Source of the DNA: Verrucomicrobiia bacterium
GTDB taxonomy: Bacteria; Verrucomicrobiota; Verrucomicrobiia; Limisphaerales; UBA8199
DNA: 46,846 nucleotides
Assembly: GCA_035946615.1 (NCBI GenBank)
Contig: DASYZB010000024.1
Location: 1-46,846 of the forward strand
Direction of reading: 5' to 3'
A program made the position numbers and the translations under genes. Shown here one piece after another: positions 32,670 to 40,985 of the stretch (positions within the stretch are counted from its first letter, which is position 1; the number at the start of each line of letters is the position of its first letter). The notes under the pieces were generated by a model. The model was not told where the DNA came from, made no database searches, and saw nothing but the letters and a program-made list of their open reading frames with translations.

Positions 32670-33875
32670 ATGGATTTGGACTCATTGGTAGGCGCCGCCG
32701 CCAATAATGGGGCGAGCGATTTGCATCTGGAACCCGGATTGCCGGCTGCCATCAGGGTGCGAGGGGCGCTGCGCACGCTTGAAGAACCGCTGGCGGCCAA
32801 GGTCCTGGTTGAATGGGCCCGCAACGTGATAGGCGAAGAGCAATGGCCGCGCTTCCTGGAAAGGCGTTCGTTTGATTTGTCGAAAACGCTTCAGGGCGTT
32901 CGCTGCCGGATTAATGTGCTGCAGAGCTCGCGCGGGGTTGGATTTGCCATCCGCCTGCTGGCCTCATTCCAGGCGACGCTCGAAAAGCTGAACCTGCATC
33001 CGGACCTGAGAAAGCTGGTGGAACACCATAACGGGCTGATCCTGGTCAGTGGCGCCACCGGTTCGGGCAAATCCTCGACATTGGCCGCCCTCATCCAGGA
33101 GATTAACCTCACCGATACACGCCACATCGTCACGATTGAAAGCCCCATCGAGTTTACGTTTCGCCCGCGCCGCGCCTATATCCGGCAGCGGGAAGTCGGG
33201 CGAGACACGCCCAGTTTCGAGCAAGCGCTGCTGGACGCCTTGCGCGAGGACCCGGACGTGCTGATGGTGGGGGAGATGCGGGACCCGGAGACCATGCGCC
33301 TGACCTTGAGCGCCTCGGAGACCGGGCACCTGGTCATGGCAACTGTTCACTCCTCGAATTGCGCCGAGGCCCTGCAACGGGTCATTTCCGCATTTCCAGC
33401 CGAAATCCAAAACGGCATCGCCGCCCAACTGGCTGACTGCCTGGTGGCTGTTATTTCACAGCGGCTGCGGTTCCGGCCAGACCTGAATATCCGCGTGCCC
33501 GAGTGCGAGATTCTCATGGCAAGCCACGCGGTCAAGAACTTCATCCGGAACGGGGATTTCTTTAAGATAGCTTCCTCGCTGGAAACGGGAGCCGAGCACG
33601 GGATGTGGAGTTTTCAACGGTACCGCAAGTGGCTCGAGACTCGAACCAATTGGTCCCTCCCCGGCCAGGCCCAGCAATCCGCCGAGAGCGAACCGCCGGA
33701 GACCGCCGCGCCGGGCCCGGTCCTGCCTGCATTCCTGGCCCCGCCAAAGCCAGCGTCGGGCGAAAAGAAAGCCGCGCCTGCTCCGTCGGTCGGCGAGTCC
33801 AAATCCTCGCAGCGCATCGAGATTGAACCTGTGGAGAGTGAGTTTGGGAAAATCCTGAAAAGGCCCGGAGAGTAA
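32670..33875 (+). CDS. PilT-like secretion/twitching ATPase
   Basis: A 401-residue AAA+ ATPase of the PilT/PilU type that would drive pilus retraction. The N-terminal ASDLHLEPGLPAAIRVRG segment, Walker A GATGSGKSS at 128-136, the Asp box TIESPIEF, Walker B DPDVLMVGEMRDPET near 195-208 and the His box ATVHSSN are present. Beyond residue 330 there is a Pro/Ala-rich tail absent from ordinary PilT. No pilus structural gene is nearby; the SLBB gene follows two bases later, an unusual partner. ATG 32670 fits the family N terminus; the longer frame upstream does not. Confidence 0.88.
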   Translation: MDLDSLVGAAANNGASDLHLEPGLPAAIRVRGALRTLEEPLAAKVLVEWARNVIGEEQWPRFLERRSFDLSKTLQGVRCRINVLQSSRGVGFAIRLLASFQATLEKLNLHPDLRKLVEHHNGLILVSGATGSGKSSTLAALIQEINLTDTRHIVTIESPIEFTFRPRRAYIRQREVGRDTPSFEQALLDALREDPDVLMVGEMRDPETMRLTLSASETGHLVMATVHSSNCAEALQRVISAFPAEIQNGIAAQLADCLVAVISQRLRFRPDLNIRVPECEILMASHAVKNFIRNGDFFKIASSLETGAEHGMWSFQRYRKWLETRTNWSLPGQAQQSAESEPPETAAPGPVLPAFLAPPKPASGEKKAAPAPSVGESKSSQRIEIEPVESEFGKILKRPGE

Positions 33876-33877
33876 AC

Positions 33878-34393
33878 ATGGTTTTGTTCGGTCAAGTGGT
33901 TCGGCTATCCGCTTTCCAGTTCGGCGCGAGGCGCACTGAACTGCGGGCGCGCTCCGCCAGAGACCTGCCAGGTGTCGGGTCGGCGCTCGTGGTTTATGTG
34001 GGTGTGGTCTTGCTATTGACGTTCATTTGCGCTGGTTGCGTGTCCAAAGCTACCGCCAAGGCCCAGGCCCGGGCGGCTTTTCTGGCCGGAGAGCAGCAAG
34101 CCTTCCGTCAACAACAAGTCGCCGGCACGGGCGTCACCATCCGAGGCGAGGTCACCAACAACATCGTGCCCTGGACAACCGGGCTCACCCTCGCCCAAGC
34201 GCTTGTGGCCGCCGGCTATTTTGGCCCTGAACCCAAGGACATCATCATCGTGCGGGCGGGCCGCGCGATTCGGGTTGACCCTCAACAACTGCTCAAGGGC
34301 GAAGACGTGCCCATCCAACCGGGCGACCTGGTCCAGATTGAGTCGCCTCCTTCCACCTCGATTCCGCAGCGAGGAGGGACTCAATCTCCATAA
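33878..34393 (+). CDS. Exported single-SLBB-domain protein
   Basis: A 171-residue protein with a long basic N terminus, one hydrophobic segment (about 35-52, ending in a possible lipobox cysteine at 54), and one SLBB domain (about 85-160: VTIRGEVTNNIVPWTTGLTLAQALVAAGYFGPEPKDIIIVRAG and VPIQPGDLVQIESPP). SLBB domains occur in polysaccharide export (Wza) and in competence or vitamin-binding proteins. The atypical -3 residue makes lipidation uncertain. Co-transcribed with the pilT-like gene. Confidence 0.75.
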   Translation: MVLFGQVVRLSAFQFGARRTELRARSARDLPGVGSALVVYVGVVLLLTFICAGCVSKATAKAQARAAFLAGEQQAFRQQQVAGTGVTIRGEVTNNIVPWTTGLTLAQALVAAGYFGPEPKDIIIVRAGRAIRVDPQQLLKGEDVPIQPGDLVQIESPPSTSIPQRGGTQSP

Positions 34394-34452
34394 GAATCAG
34401 GCAACCTGGTGGCGATTAGCAGGAGAATCAAAACGGGGGCTGGCGTCCGGGA

Positions 34453-37400
34453 TCAGGCACGAGCTGATTTGGACCACCTGCGGAGCAGCGCGCAAGCCAG
34501 TAACCCGGCAACCGCCACCCCGCCGAGTTTAGCCGCGGTCCGAATATGTGCAGCGCGGAATTCGGCTTGCCGTTCACGCTCGAACCGCTCTTCGGGCCGT
34601 TGACCCTGCGGACCTTGGCTTCCCTCGCGTAAAGCCAATTGGAGGACCTGGGCCAGATGCAAAGCCCGCCGGTCAGTGCCTTGCTCGATTTGCGTTTTGC
34701 AGCTAAACCCGTCCGCGATGATTAGGTCTTCGGAGACGGCATTGCGCACCTCCGGCAATAAGACCCTCTCGCCGCATTTTATGGAAACCTCGTAGGGATC
34801 GCCTTTTTCGAATCCAAACGACCCGGCCATGCCGCAGCAGCCAGAGTCGAGGACTTTGAAATCCAAGCCCATGGCCTTGAGCACCTCCTGCTCGGCTTGG
34901 ATTCCCATGACGGCTTTGTGGTGGCAATGGCCGTGAACCAAGGCGTGACGGTGCAGTTGAGGAACTGGATAATCCGGGGCATACCGGCGTAGGAACTCCG
35001 CAAGGGTGAAGGTCCGTTCGTGGAGCCGTTTGGCGTCTGCATTGTTGGGATAGATGTTCGTCAATTCGTCACGGAACACGGCGCAACAACTCGGTTCGAG
35101 GACGACCATGGGTGTGCCGGCTTCGATTTGTGGCCGCAGTTTGCAAAGAATATCGGCCAGCCACGATTTGGCTTGTGTCAACATGCCGTAGTCATAGAGG
35201 GGCCGGCCGCAACACATATCCTGCATCGGCACAACCGCGCGGAAACCGGCATTTTCCAAGACTTCGACTGCGGCTTTCGCGACGCTGGTATGGAAGTAAT
35301 TGTTGAAGGTGTCAGCGAAAAGCAGGACCGGAGGGGCCTGGCGGTTCTGCGGTCGCCGGGCGCGAAACCATTCCTTGAAGCTCTGCGGGGCGAACAGCGG
35401 GATGCTGCGCTGTGGGGCCATCCCGGCCCCCCATTTGGCAAAAGCTCGCAATACAGGGGTTTGGGTGAACAAGTTGACCAGAGTTGGCGCGACACCGGCC
35501 AGGCGCGACCAGATATGGACAAGACCAAATGCGTAGGCATGGCGTGGCCGCAGACGGCCCTCGTAATAGTGGGAGAGGAATTCTGCCTTGTACGTCGCCA
35601 TATCCACGTTGACCGGGCAGTCGGATTTGCAGCCTTTGCAGGAGAGGCATAAATCCAGCGAATGCTTCACGGCCTCGCTTTTCCAGCCATCCTTGAGTTC
35701 ACGCCCGTTCAACATCTCCCATAGCAGCCTGGCCCTGCCCCGGGTGCAGTGTTCTTCTTCCAGAGTGACCTGGTAGCTCGGACACATTGTTTGGCCGCCT
35801 TTTTTGCGGCAATCACCCACGCCGACGCAGCGCAAGGCAGCCCGCGCAAAGGTCCAGTGGTCCTCGGGATAGCTGAAATGAGTCTTGGGGTTCGGGGGGG
35901 AGTAGTCGGTACCGATGCGCAGGTTGGCATCGACCGGGTAGGCATCGATGAGCTTGCCCGGATTCATCTTCCAGTGCGGGTCCCAGATACGTTTAAATTG
36001 CCGGAATGCCCGCATGAGTTCTGGACCAAACATCTTGTGAATGTAAGGCGCGCGGGCCTGGCCATCGCCGTGTTCGCCCGACATGGAGCCACCGTAGCGC
36101 ACGACGAGATCAGTGGCTTCCTCCATGAAATTTTTCCAGGCCTTGATACCGTCGGCCGTGTAGAGGTCGAAAGGTATTCTGCAGTGGATGCAACCTTGAC
36201 CCAGGTGGCCATAAAGTGACGCGGTGTACTGATACTTATCCATCAGCTTGCGCAATTCCCGCAGGTAAGGCCCTACCGCTGGCACCGGCACAGCGGAATC
36301 TTCGAAACCGGGCCAGTTATCGGGATGGTTGGGAACCCAAGCGGTAGCAGCGAGGCCGCTTTCCCGAATTTTCCAGAGCTTCTCCTCTTCCTCCGGCTCA
36401 TCGAACAGCCTGGCCGACGGCGGGTTTTTGACATGTTCGAGTTTGGCCATGCAACGACGAGCCTGGGCATCGGTGTCTTGCTTCGAGTCGCCACCAAACA
36501 AGACAAAGAGCCAGCCCTTGCCTTCGGGCAGAAACTTGAGATTTGAGGTGTGCGTCTTTTTGAGCTTCATCCATTGAATGAGGGTCTCGTCGATGCCTTC
36601 GAGGCCGATGGGTTGCAGTTCGAGGATTTCCATCAGATGATCGGCGGCGGAATAAATGTCCGGGTAACCAAAAACCAGGAGAGTTTTGGCTTGAGGGTCA
36701 GGCACCAGGTGCAAGGTCGCTTGGAGGATCGTCACGAGCGTCCCCTCGGAACCCACCAGGGAGCGGGCCACGTTGAAGTGGTGCTCCGGCAGCAACTCGT
36801 CGATGTTATAGCCTGAAACGCGCCGAGGCAGTTTCGGAAAATGATGTCGCAGTTGCTCCTGGTACTCGTCCCGCAGGTCCCGGAGTTGTCTGTAAATCTT
36901 CCCCTGCGCGCCGCCCCGCCGGATAATGCGCTCCAACTCCTCGGGTGAGGTCTCTCCGACCCTCATGCGGGCACCGTCATAAGTGAGCACATCCAGTTCG
37001 TGTGTGTTATCCGACGTGCGCAACCCAAAGCCATGTTTGCCGGCCAGCAATGAATGGGTGCCGCAGGAATTATTGCCCAGCATACCGCCAATGGCGCAAT
37101 GGGAATGGGTCGCCGGGTCGGGGCCAAAGGTCAGCTTGTGTTGTTTGCTGGCAGCGTGCCGCAGTTCGTCCAGGACGCATCCGGGTTGCACGCGGGCCAG
37201 TTTCCTTGTTGGATCGATTTCCAGAATCCGGTTCAGGTGCTTTGTGAAATCCAGGATAACCGCCACATTGCAACATTGGCCAGCCAGGCTGGTGCCCCCG
37301 CCCCGGCAGAGCACTGGGGCCTCAAACTGATGGCACGCCGCCACCGTTTCCTGGACATCCTCTTCGTCCCGTGGGATGACCACGCCGATGGGGACCTGGC

Positions 37401-37575
37401 GATAATTCGAGCCGTCGGTCGCGTAAAGTGCGCGGCTGCCAACATCAAAGCGAACTTCGCCCTTGATTTTGCGTTTGAGCACCGCTTCCAGGCGCGCGGT
37501 ATTGACATCGGACCTTTGTTCCGGCTTAGCCGTGCTGACGCGGCGTTGGTCCTTGGCAATCGTTTCAGCTAACAT
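34453..37575 (-). CDS. FAD/iron-sulfur D-2-hydroxyacid dehydrogenase (YdiJ-type)
   Basis: A 1040-residue two-part enzyme. An FAD-linked oxidase half (about 15-530, with VLCRGGGTSLAGQ, GPDPATHSHCAIGGMLGNNSCG and the VGSEGTLVTI motif) is fused to an iron-sulfur half: two ferredoxin-type Cys clusters (CVGVGDCRKKGGQTMC; CLSCKGCKSDC) and two CCG domains (DMCCGRPLYDYG, SGCCGMAGSFGFEKG). This is the layout of E. coli YdiJ, which oxidises D-2-hydroxyglutarate; the substrate here could also be D-lactate or glycolate. A C-terminal hydrophobic helix (about 1013-1030) may anchor it to the membrane. GGGAGG precedes the ATG at a good distance. Downstream of the SDR gene in one unit. Confidence 0.9.
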   Translation of the reverse strand: MLAETIAKDQRRVSTAKPEQRSDVNTARLEAVLKRKIKGEVRFDVGSRALYATDGSNYRQVPIGVVIPRDEEDVQETVAACHQFEAPVLCRGGGTSLAGQCCNVAVILDFTKHLNRILEIDPTRKLARVQPGCVLDELRHAASKQHKLTFGPDPATHSHCAIGGMLGNNSCGTHSLLAGKHGFGLRTSDNTHELDVLTYDGARMRVGETSPEELERIIRRGGAQGKIYRQLRDLRDEYQEQLRHHFPKLPRRVSGYNIDELLPEHHFNVARSLVGSEGTLVTILQATLHLVPDPQAKTLLVFGYPDIYSAADHLMEILELQPIGLEGIDETLIQWMKLKKTHTSNLKFLPEGKGWLFVLFGGDSKQDTDAQARRCMAKLEHVKNPPSARLFDEPEEEEKLWKIRESGLAATAWVPNHPDNWPGFEDSAVPVPAVGPYLRELRKLMDKYQYTASLYGHLGQGCIHCRIPFDLYTADGIKAWKNFMEEATDLVVRYGGSMSGEHGDGQARAPYIHKMFGPELMRAFRQFKRIWDPHWKMNPGKLIDAYPVDANLRIGTDYSPPNPKTHFSYPEDHWTFARAALRCVGVGDCRKKGGQTMCPSYQVTLEEEHCTRGRARLLWEMLNGRELKDGWKSEAVKHSLDLCLSCKGCKSDCPVNVDMATYKAEFLSHYYEGRLRPRHAYAFGLVHIWSRLAGVAPTLVNLFTQTPVLRAFAKWGAGMAPQRSIPLFAPQSFKEWFRARRPQNRQAPPVLLFADTFNNYFHTSVAKAAVEVLENAGFRAVVPMQDMCCGRPLYDYGMLTQAKSWLADILCKLRPQIEAGTPMVVLEPSCCAVFRDELTNIYPNNADAKRLHERTFTLAEFLRRYAPDYPVPQLHRHALVHGHCHHKAVMGIQAEQEVLKAMGLDFKVLDSGCCGMAGSFGFEKGDPYEVSIKCGERVLLPEVRNAVSEDLIIADGFSCKTQIEQGTDRRALHLAQVLQLALREGSQGPQGQRPEERFERERQAEFRAAHIRTAAKLGGVAVAGLLACALLRRWSKSARA

Positions 37576-37613
37576 AATCAGGTCCTCCCTTGTGGCTGGC
37601 GTTGAACTAAAAC

Positions 37614-38639
37614 TTAGCTCTTCCCGTTGGCTTTCTTCAGCGCCAGTCCCAAACCCACTCCGACGACACTGGCGACCAAAACTCCAAGCCACTCCCTATT
37701 TTTGGATGCCCAAACTTCAGGGCTAAAGGAACGCGAACAGGAATCGAACGAGCCGTGCGCCCCATGATCGCGGCCATGCTCGCCATCGAGGGGCTCCCAG
37801 AGGTTGTCGGGTTGGTTGGGGTCTCGCGGTTCAGGAGTCTGCTGAGCGGCATAGGCCTTGGTGGCCAAGTAGCGATCCAGCAGTCCGGGTATGATCTTGT
37901 TGCCTTCAACCGCCTGGAGGGTAGGTAATCCGACCAATAGCTCACGGCGGCGGTGGTGCGCCGCCCAGTAGATAGCCTCGGCGGGAACTTCGGGCTGGTA
38001 AATGGGCGGCACAGGTTGCGCCTTGTGCGGCAGGCGGCTTTTGGCCCAGGAGAATTGCGGCGTGTTGACTGCCGGCAAGTCCACAATGGTCACATGCACC
38101 TGGCTTTTATCATGCATCAACTCAGAGCGCAGCGAGTCGGTGAAGCCGCGAATGGCGGCCTTGGCGCCACAATAAGCCGCCTGCAAAGGGATGCTGCGGT
38201 GGCCCAAAGCGGAACCGACTTGAACAATGGTCCCGCGATTACGCGGCAGCATGCGTTTGAGGGCAGCCATCGTGCCGTACACCGTCCCAAGATAAGTGAC
38301 CTCGGTCACCCGGTGAAACTCCTCCGACGAAATCTCCTTGAATGGCGCGAAGACCGAGGTCATTGCGTCATTGACCCAGATGTCAATTTGGCCGAAGGCC
38401 TCCTCGAGTTGTTGCGCCGCGGCTTCGACCTGCTCGGGATGGGCCACATCGGCTGGCAAGACCAGCGCCTCGCCCCCCAGTTTTTGAACGTCTTCGCGCG
38501 CCCCCTCGAGCCCTTTGATCCCGCGCGCCAGCAGACCTATTCGTGCCTTGCGTTTGGCAAAGGCTTGAGCGGTAGCCCGGCCAACCCCAGCCGATGCGCC
38601 GGTAATCATGACTACCTCCGGCCTCTTTGAATCATTCAT
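37614..38639 (-). CDS. SDR oxidoreductase with C-terminal membrane tail
   Basis: A 341-residue short-chain dehydrogenase: TGASAGVG (13-20) binds NAD(P), and S143, Y156 and K160 form the catalytic triad. The usual NNAG is VNDA. After the Rossmann domain comes a 60-residue hydrophilic region and a hydrophobic helix near the C terminus (WLGVLVASVVGVGLGLAL), probably a membrane anchor. GAGGAG lies seven bases before the ATG; the longer upstream frame is not supported. It precedes the YdiJ-type gene by 38 bases and diverges from a Gfo/Idh/MocA gene. Confidence 0.9.
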   Translation of the reverse strand: MNDSKRPEVVMITGASAGVGRATAQAFAKRKARIGLLARGIKGLEGAREDVQKLGGEALVLPADVAHPEQVEAAAQQLEEAFGQIDIWVNDAMTSVFAPFKEISSEEFHRVTEVTYLGTVYGTMAALKRMLPRNRGTIVQVGSALGHRSIPLQAAYCGAKAAIRGFTDSLRSELMHDKSQVHVTIVDLPAVNTPQFSWAKSRLPHKAQPVPPIYQPEVPAEAIYWAAHHRRRELLVGLPTLQAVEGNKIIPGLLDRYLATKAYAAQQTPEPRDPNQPDNLWEPLDGEHGRDHGAHGSFDSCSRSFSPEVWASKNREWLGVLVASVVGVGLGLALKKANGKS

Positions 38640-38851
38640 GCTGGACTCCTCTTTCACGACACGTTTCCTTTCTCGAAAGCCATACAAAACACTTTTGGAG
38701 CAGAAATTCCGCCTGAGCATTCCGCGGTTCAAGCATCGGCTCTGCTTGGGGTCTTGCGCTATGGGGACATCGCCCAAGATGGGCCGGAGCGGCTGGGAGT
38801 CTCCGCAATTCCGAATTGAGTCCAGGATTGGCAGCCGATACATTTCGAGCA

Positions 38852-40174
38852 ATGAGCAGCCCGAAACATCCTTCCAGATTAACTCGCCGCCAGTTTCTCG
38901 CCCGGACGGGGGCGGCCATAACACTGCCCAACCTGATTCCGAGCCGTGGCTGGAGCGCGCCGGCGCCCTCTCAGCGCATTGCGCTGGGCGTGGTCGGGTG
39001 TGGCAACATGGGCACTTCCAATATGCGGGCGTTCCTGCAACAAAAGGACTGCCAGGTGGTGGCGGCCTGCGATGTCGATAAAGAACATCTGGCGCATGCG
39101 GTGGGCATCATCAACCGCCATTACAACAACACCGACTGCAAACCGCACCACGATTTCCGCGAGCTGATGGCCCGCCCCGATATCGACGCGGTCATGCTCG
39201 CCGCTCCCGATCACTGGCACGAACTTCTCGCAGTCCAAGCCGTCCGGAGCAAGAAAGACATTTACGGCGAGAAACCGCTGGCCCACACCGTTGCCGAACA
39301 GCAGGCCATTGTCCGTGCTGTGAGCGAAAACCAACGCATCTGGCAGACCGGCTCCTGGCAACGCTCAGTGCCCCTGTTTCGGAAGGCAGCCGAAATTGTT
39401 CGTAACGGACTCATCGGCGATATCACGCACGTGGATGTGGGGCTGCCGGAGGGCAACCGCAACTCGGGCGGGGTGGCCAAGATCATGACCCCCAGCGAGC
39501 CGCCTCCGGAACTGGACTATGACCTCTGGATTGGTCCGTCCAAAATGATGCCTTATATTCAAGGCCGAGTGCACCGGAACTGGCGCTGGAATTACAATAC
39601 CGGCGGCGGCCAGTTGATGGATTGGATTGGACACCACTGCGACATCGCCCATTGGGGTTGCGATTTCGATAACTCCGGCCCTTACGAATTGGACGGTCGA
39701 GGCGAGTTCCCACCCAAGGACGCCGTCTGGAACACCTGCACCAAGTACCGCATCGAGCTTAAATATCCGCGCGACATCACGATGACAATTGCCGGCGGGT
39801 ACCCTGATGTCCGCAGCGGTGTAAAATGGACGGGCACAAAAGGCTGGGTTTGGGTTGACCGCGGCGCCTTCGAGGGCTCGAACGAGGACTGGCGCGATTA
39901 CCGCGACCTCCCGGAAGAGCTACGCAAGGTCAACCTGTACGTGTCCAACAATCATTACCGCAATTTCCTCGACTGCGTGAAATCACGCAAACCGACCATC
40001 ACCCCGGCCGAGACGGCCCACCACTCGGCAATCCCTGGTCACTTGGGCCTTATTTCGATGCTGGTCGAGCGCAAGCTCAAGTGGGATGTCCCATCCGAAC
40101 GCATCCTGGACGACCCGGAGGCCAGCCATCTGCTCACCCGGCCATTCAGGGCGCCATGGAAGATGGAGTCCTGA
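38852..40174 (+). CDS. Tat-exported Gfo/Idh/MocA oxidoreductase, copy 1
   Basis: A 440-residue NAD(P)-dependent sugar or inositol dehydrogenase family protein. The twin-arginine leader (LTRRQFLARTGAAI, Arg 12-13) sends it folded to the periplasm. The Rossmann motif LGVVGCGNMG, the EKP motif in IYGEKPLAHTV and the C-terminal domain with WNYNTGGGQLMDWIGHHCDIAHWG are typical of the verrucomicrobial/planctomycetal group. The substrate is unknown. Alternative starts upstream lack a leader. It is a paralogue of the gene at 44649. Confidence 0.92.
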   Translation: MSSPKHPSRLTRRQFLARTGAAITLPNLIPSRGWSAPAPSQRIALGVVGCGNMGTSNMRAFLQQKDCQVVAACDVDKEHLAHAVGIINRHYNNTDCKPHHDFRELMARPDIDAVMLAAPDHWHELLAVQAVRSKKDIYGEKPLAHTVAEQQAIVRAVSENQRIWQTGSWQRSVPLFRKAAEIVRNGLIGDITHVDVGLPEGNRNSGGVAKIMTPSEPPPELDYDLWIGPSKMMPYIQGRVHRNWRWNYNTGGGQLMDWIGHHCDIAHWGCDFDNSGPYELDGRGEFPPKDAVWNTCTKYRIELKYPRDITMTIAGGYPDVRSGVKWTGTKGWVWVDRGAFEGSNEDWRDYRDLPEELRKVNLYVSNNHYRNFLDCVKSRKPTITPAETAHHSAIPGHLGLISMLVERKLKWDVPSERILDDPEASHLLTRPFRAPWKMES

Positions 40175-40207
40175 GGTCTAGGAACAAACTGATTCTGCAC
40201 CCGGCGA

Positions 40208-40648
40208 ATGAAGGTTGTGGGTTTTGGCGTTGCGATGCTACTGGTGGCAGCCGCTATCTGGTACACAGTGGCGCATCGCCGCGCGCCGCCCGTTCCCAAG
40301 GTGCCTGCCACGATGGAGGAATTCAAACAATGGCCTGGGGCTAGTCTGACAGCCCAAGCGGGCGAGTTTCTGATAGGACTGGCCAGAGCCGGGAAGCTGC
40401 CGGGCTTTTCGGCAGGTGAGCACGGCACGATGCACGCTGGCATTGTTGATGCCCACGGAAGCACCGTTTCCGGGGCGGCATCAGAGCCGTATCCGGTCTC
40501 GCGGTCGGTCCACTTTCAGAAGGAGGGAGACACATCTGATTACTTTTATGTTGTGGTGCGTGAATCCCAAAGCGCCCCGTGGAAGCTCCAGAAGGCCTGG
40601 CGGACGGATGGCGAAGGGCGAGTAATCCAGAATTATGCTGTCCCTTGA
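40208..40648 (+). CDS. Hypothetical exported or anchored protein
   Basis: A 146-residue protein not recognised. An N-terminal hydrophobic helix (3-20) is followed by a linker and a soluble domain (about 36-146) with SVHFQKEGDTSDYFYVVVRES and a C-terminal WRTDGEGRVIQNY, resembling a compact alpha+beta domain. It starts 33 bases after the oxidoreductase stop and is on the same strand. A start codon of the next, broken gene overlaps its end. Confidence 0.6.
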   Translation: MKVVGFGVAMLLVAAAIWYTVAHRRAPPVPKVPATMEEFKQWPGASLTAQAGEFLIGLARAGKLPGFSAGEHGTMHAGIVDAHGSTVSGAASEPYPVSRSVHFQKEGDTSDYFYVVVRESQSAPWKLQKAWRTDGEGRVIQNYAVP

Positions 40649-40985
40649 ACAGCGCGCAGAAGCGGACAACAACACTCTTGGAAAACACGGTCTCCTATTC
40701 AGAAATCGCATACGGAGGGCCGAAAAGCTCGATGATCACCACCATAGCTACTGGGGCCTGCGCGTTGCAGAGCGGTTCGAGCAGAAGTTCGGCAACGGGG
40801 CCAGGGTGTGGGAAAACGCAGAATGGATACCGCAGGTGGACGACTTTAAGAATTGGATTCTTAACGCCGAAGCCGGGGTTTCAGCGCCAATAGCCAAGTC
40901 GCTGGATGTGCGCCTGACCATTCAGGACACTTACAATAACGAGCCTGCTGCTGGCCGCCTGAAAAACGATCTCAGGTTGCTGTAA
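40635..40985 (+). pseudogene. DUF481 outer-membrane protein remnant, both ends lost
   Basis: The 116-codon frame has no signal peptide yet matches the C-terminal part of DUF481 (YdiY-like, salt-induced outer-membrane) proteins: YWGLRVAERFEQKFGNGARVWENAEWIPQVDDF and SLDVRLTIQDTYNNEPAAGRLKNDLRL. It stops where the final beta strand, normally ending in aromatic residues, should follow. It overlaps the 3' end of glgA on the other strand by 55 bases. The most economical reading is a deletion that joined the ends of two convergent genes. DUF481 identity is from memory of the family. Confidence 0.65.

Noticed and set aside
37733-37750. tRNA T-arm-like string (GGAATCGAAC)
   Set aside because: Lies inside the SDR coding region and no cloverleaf can be built around it.
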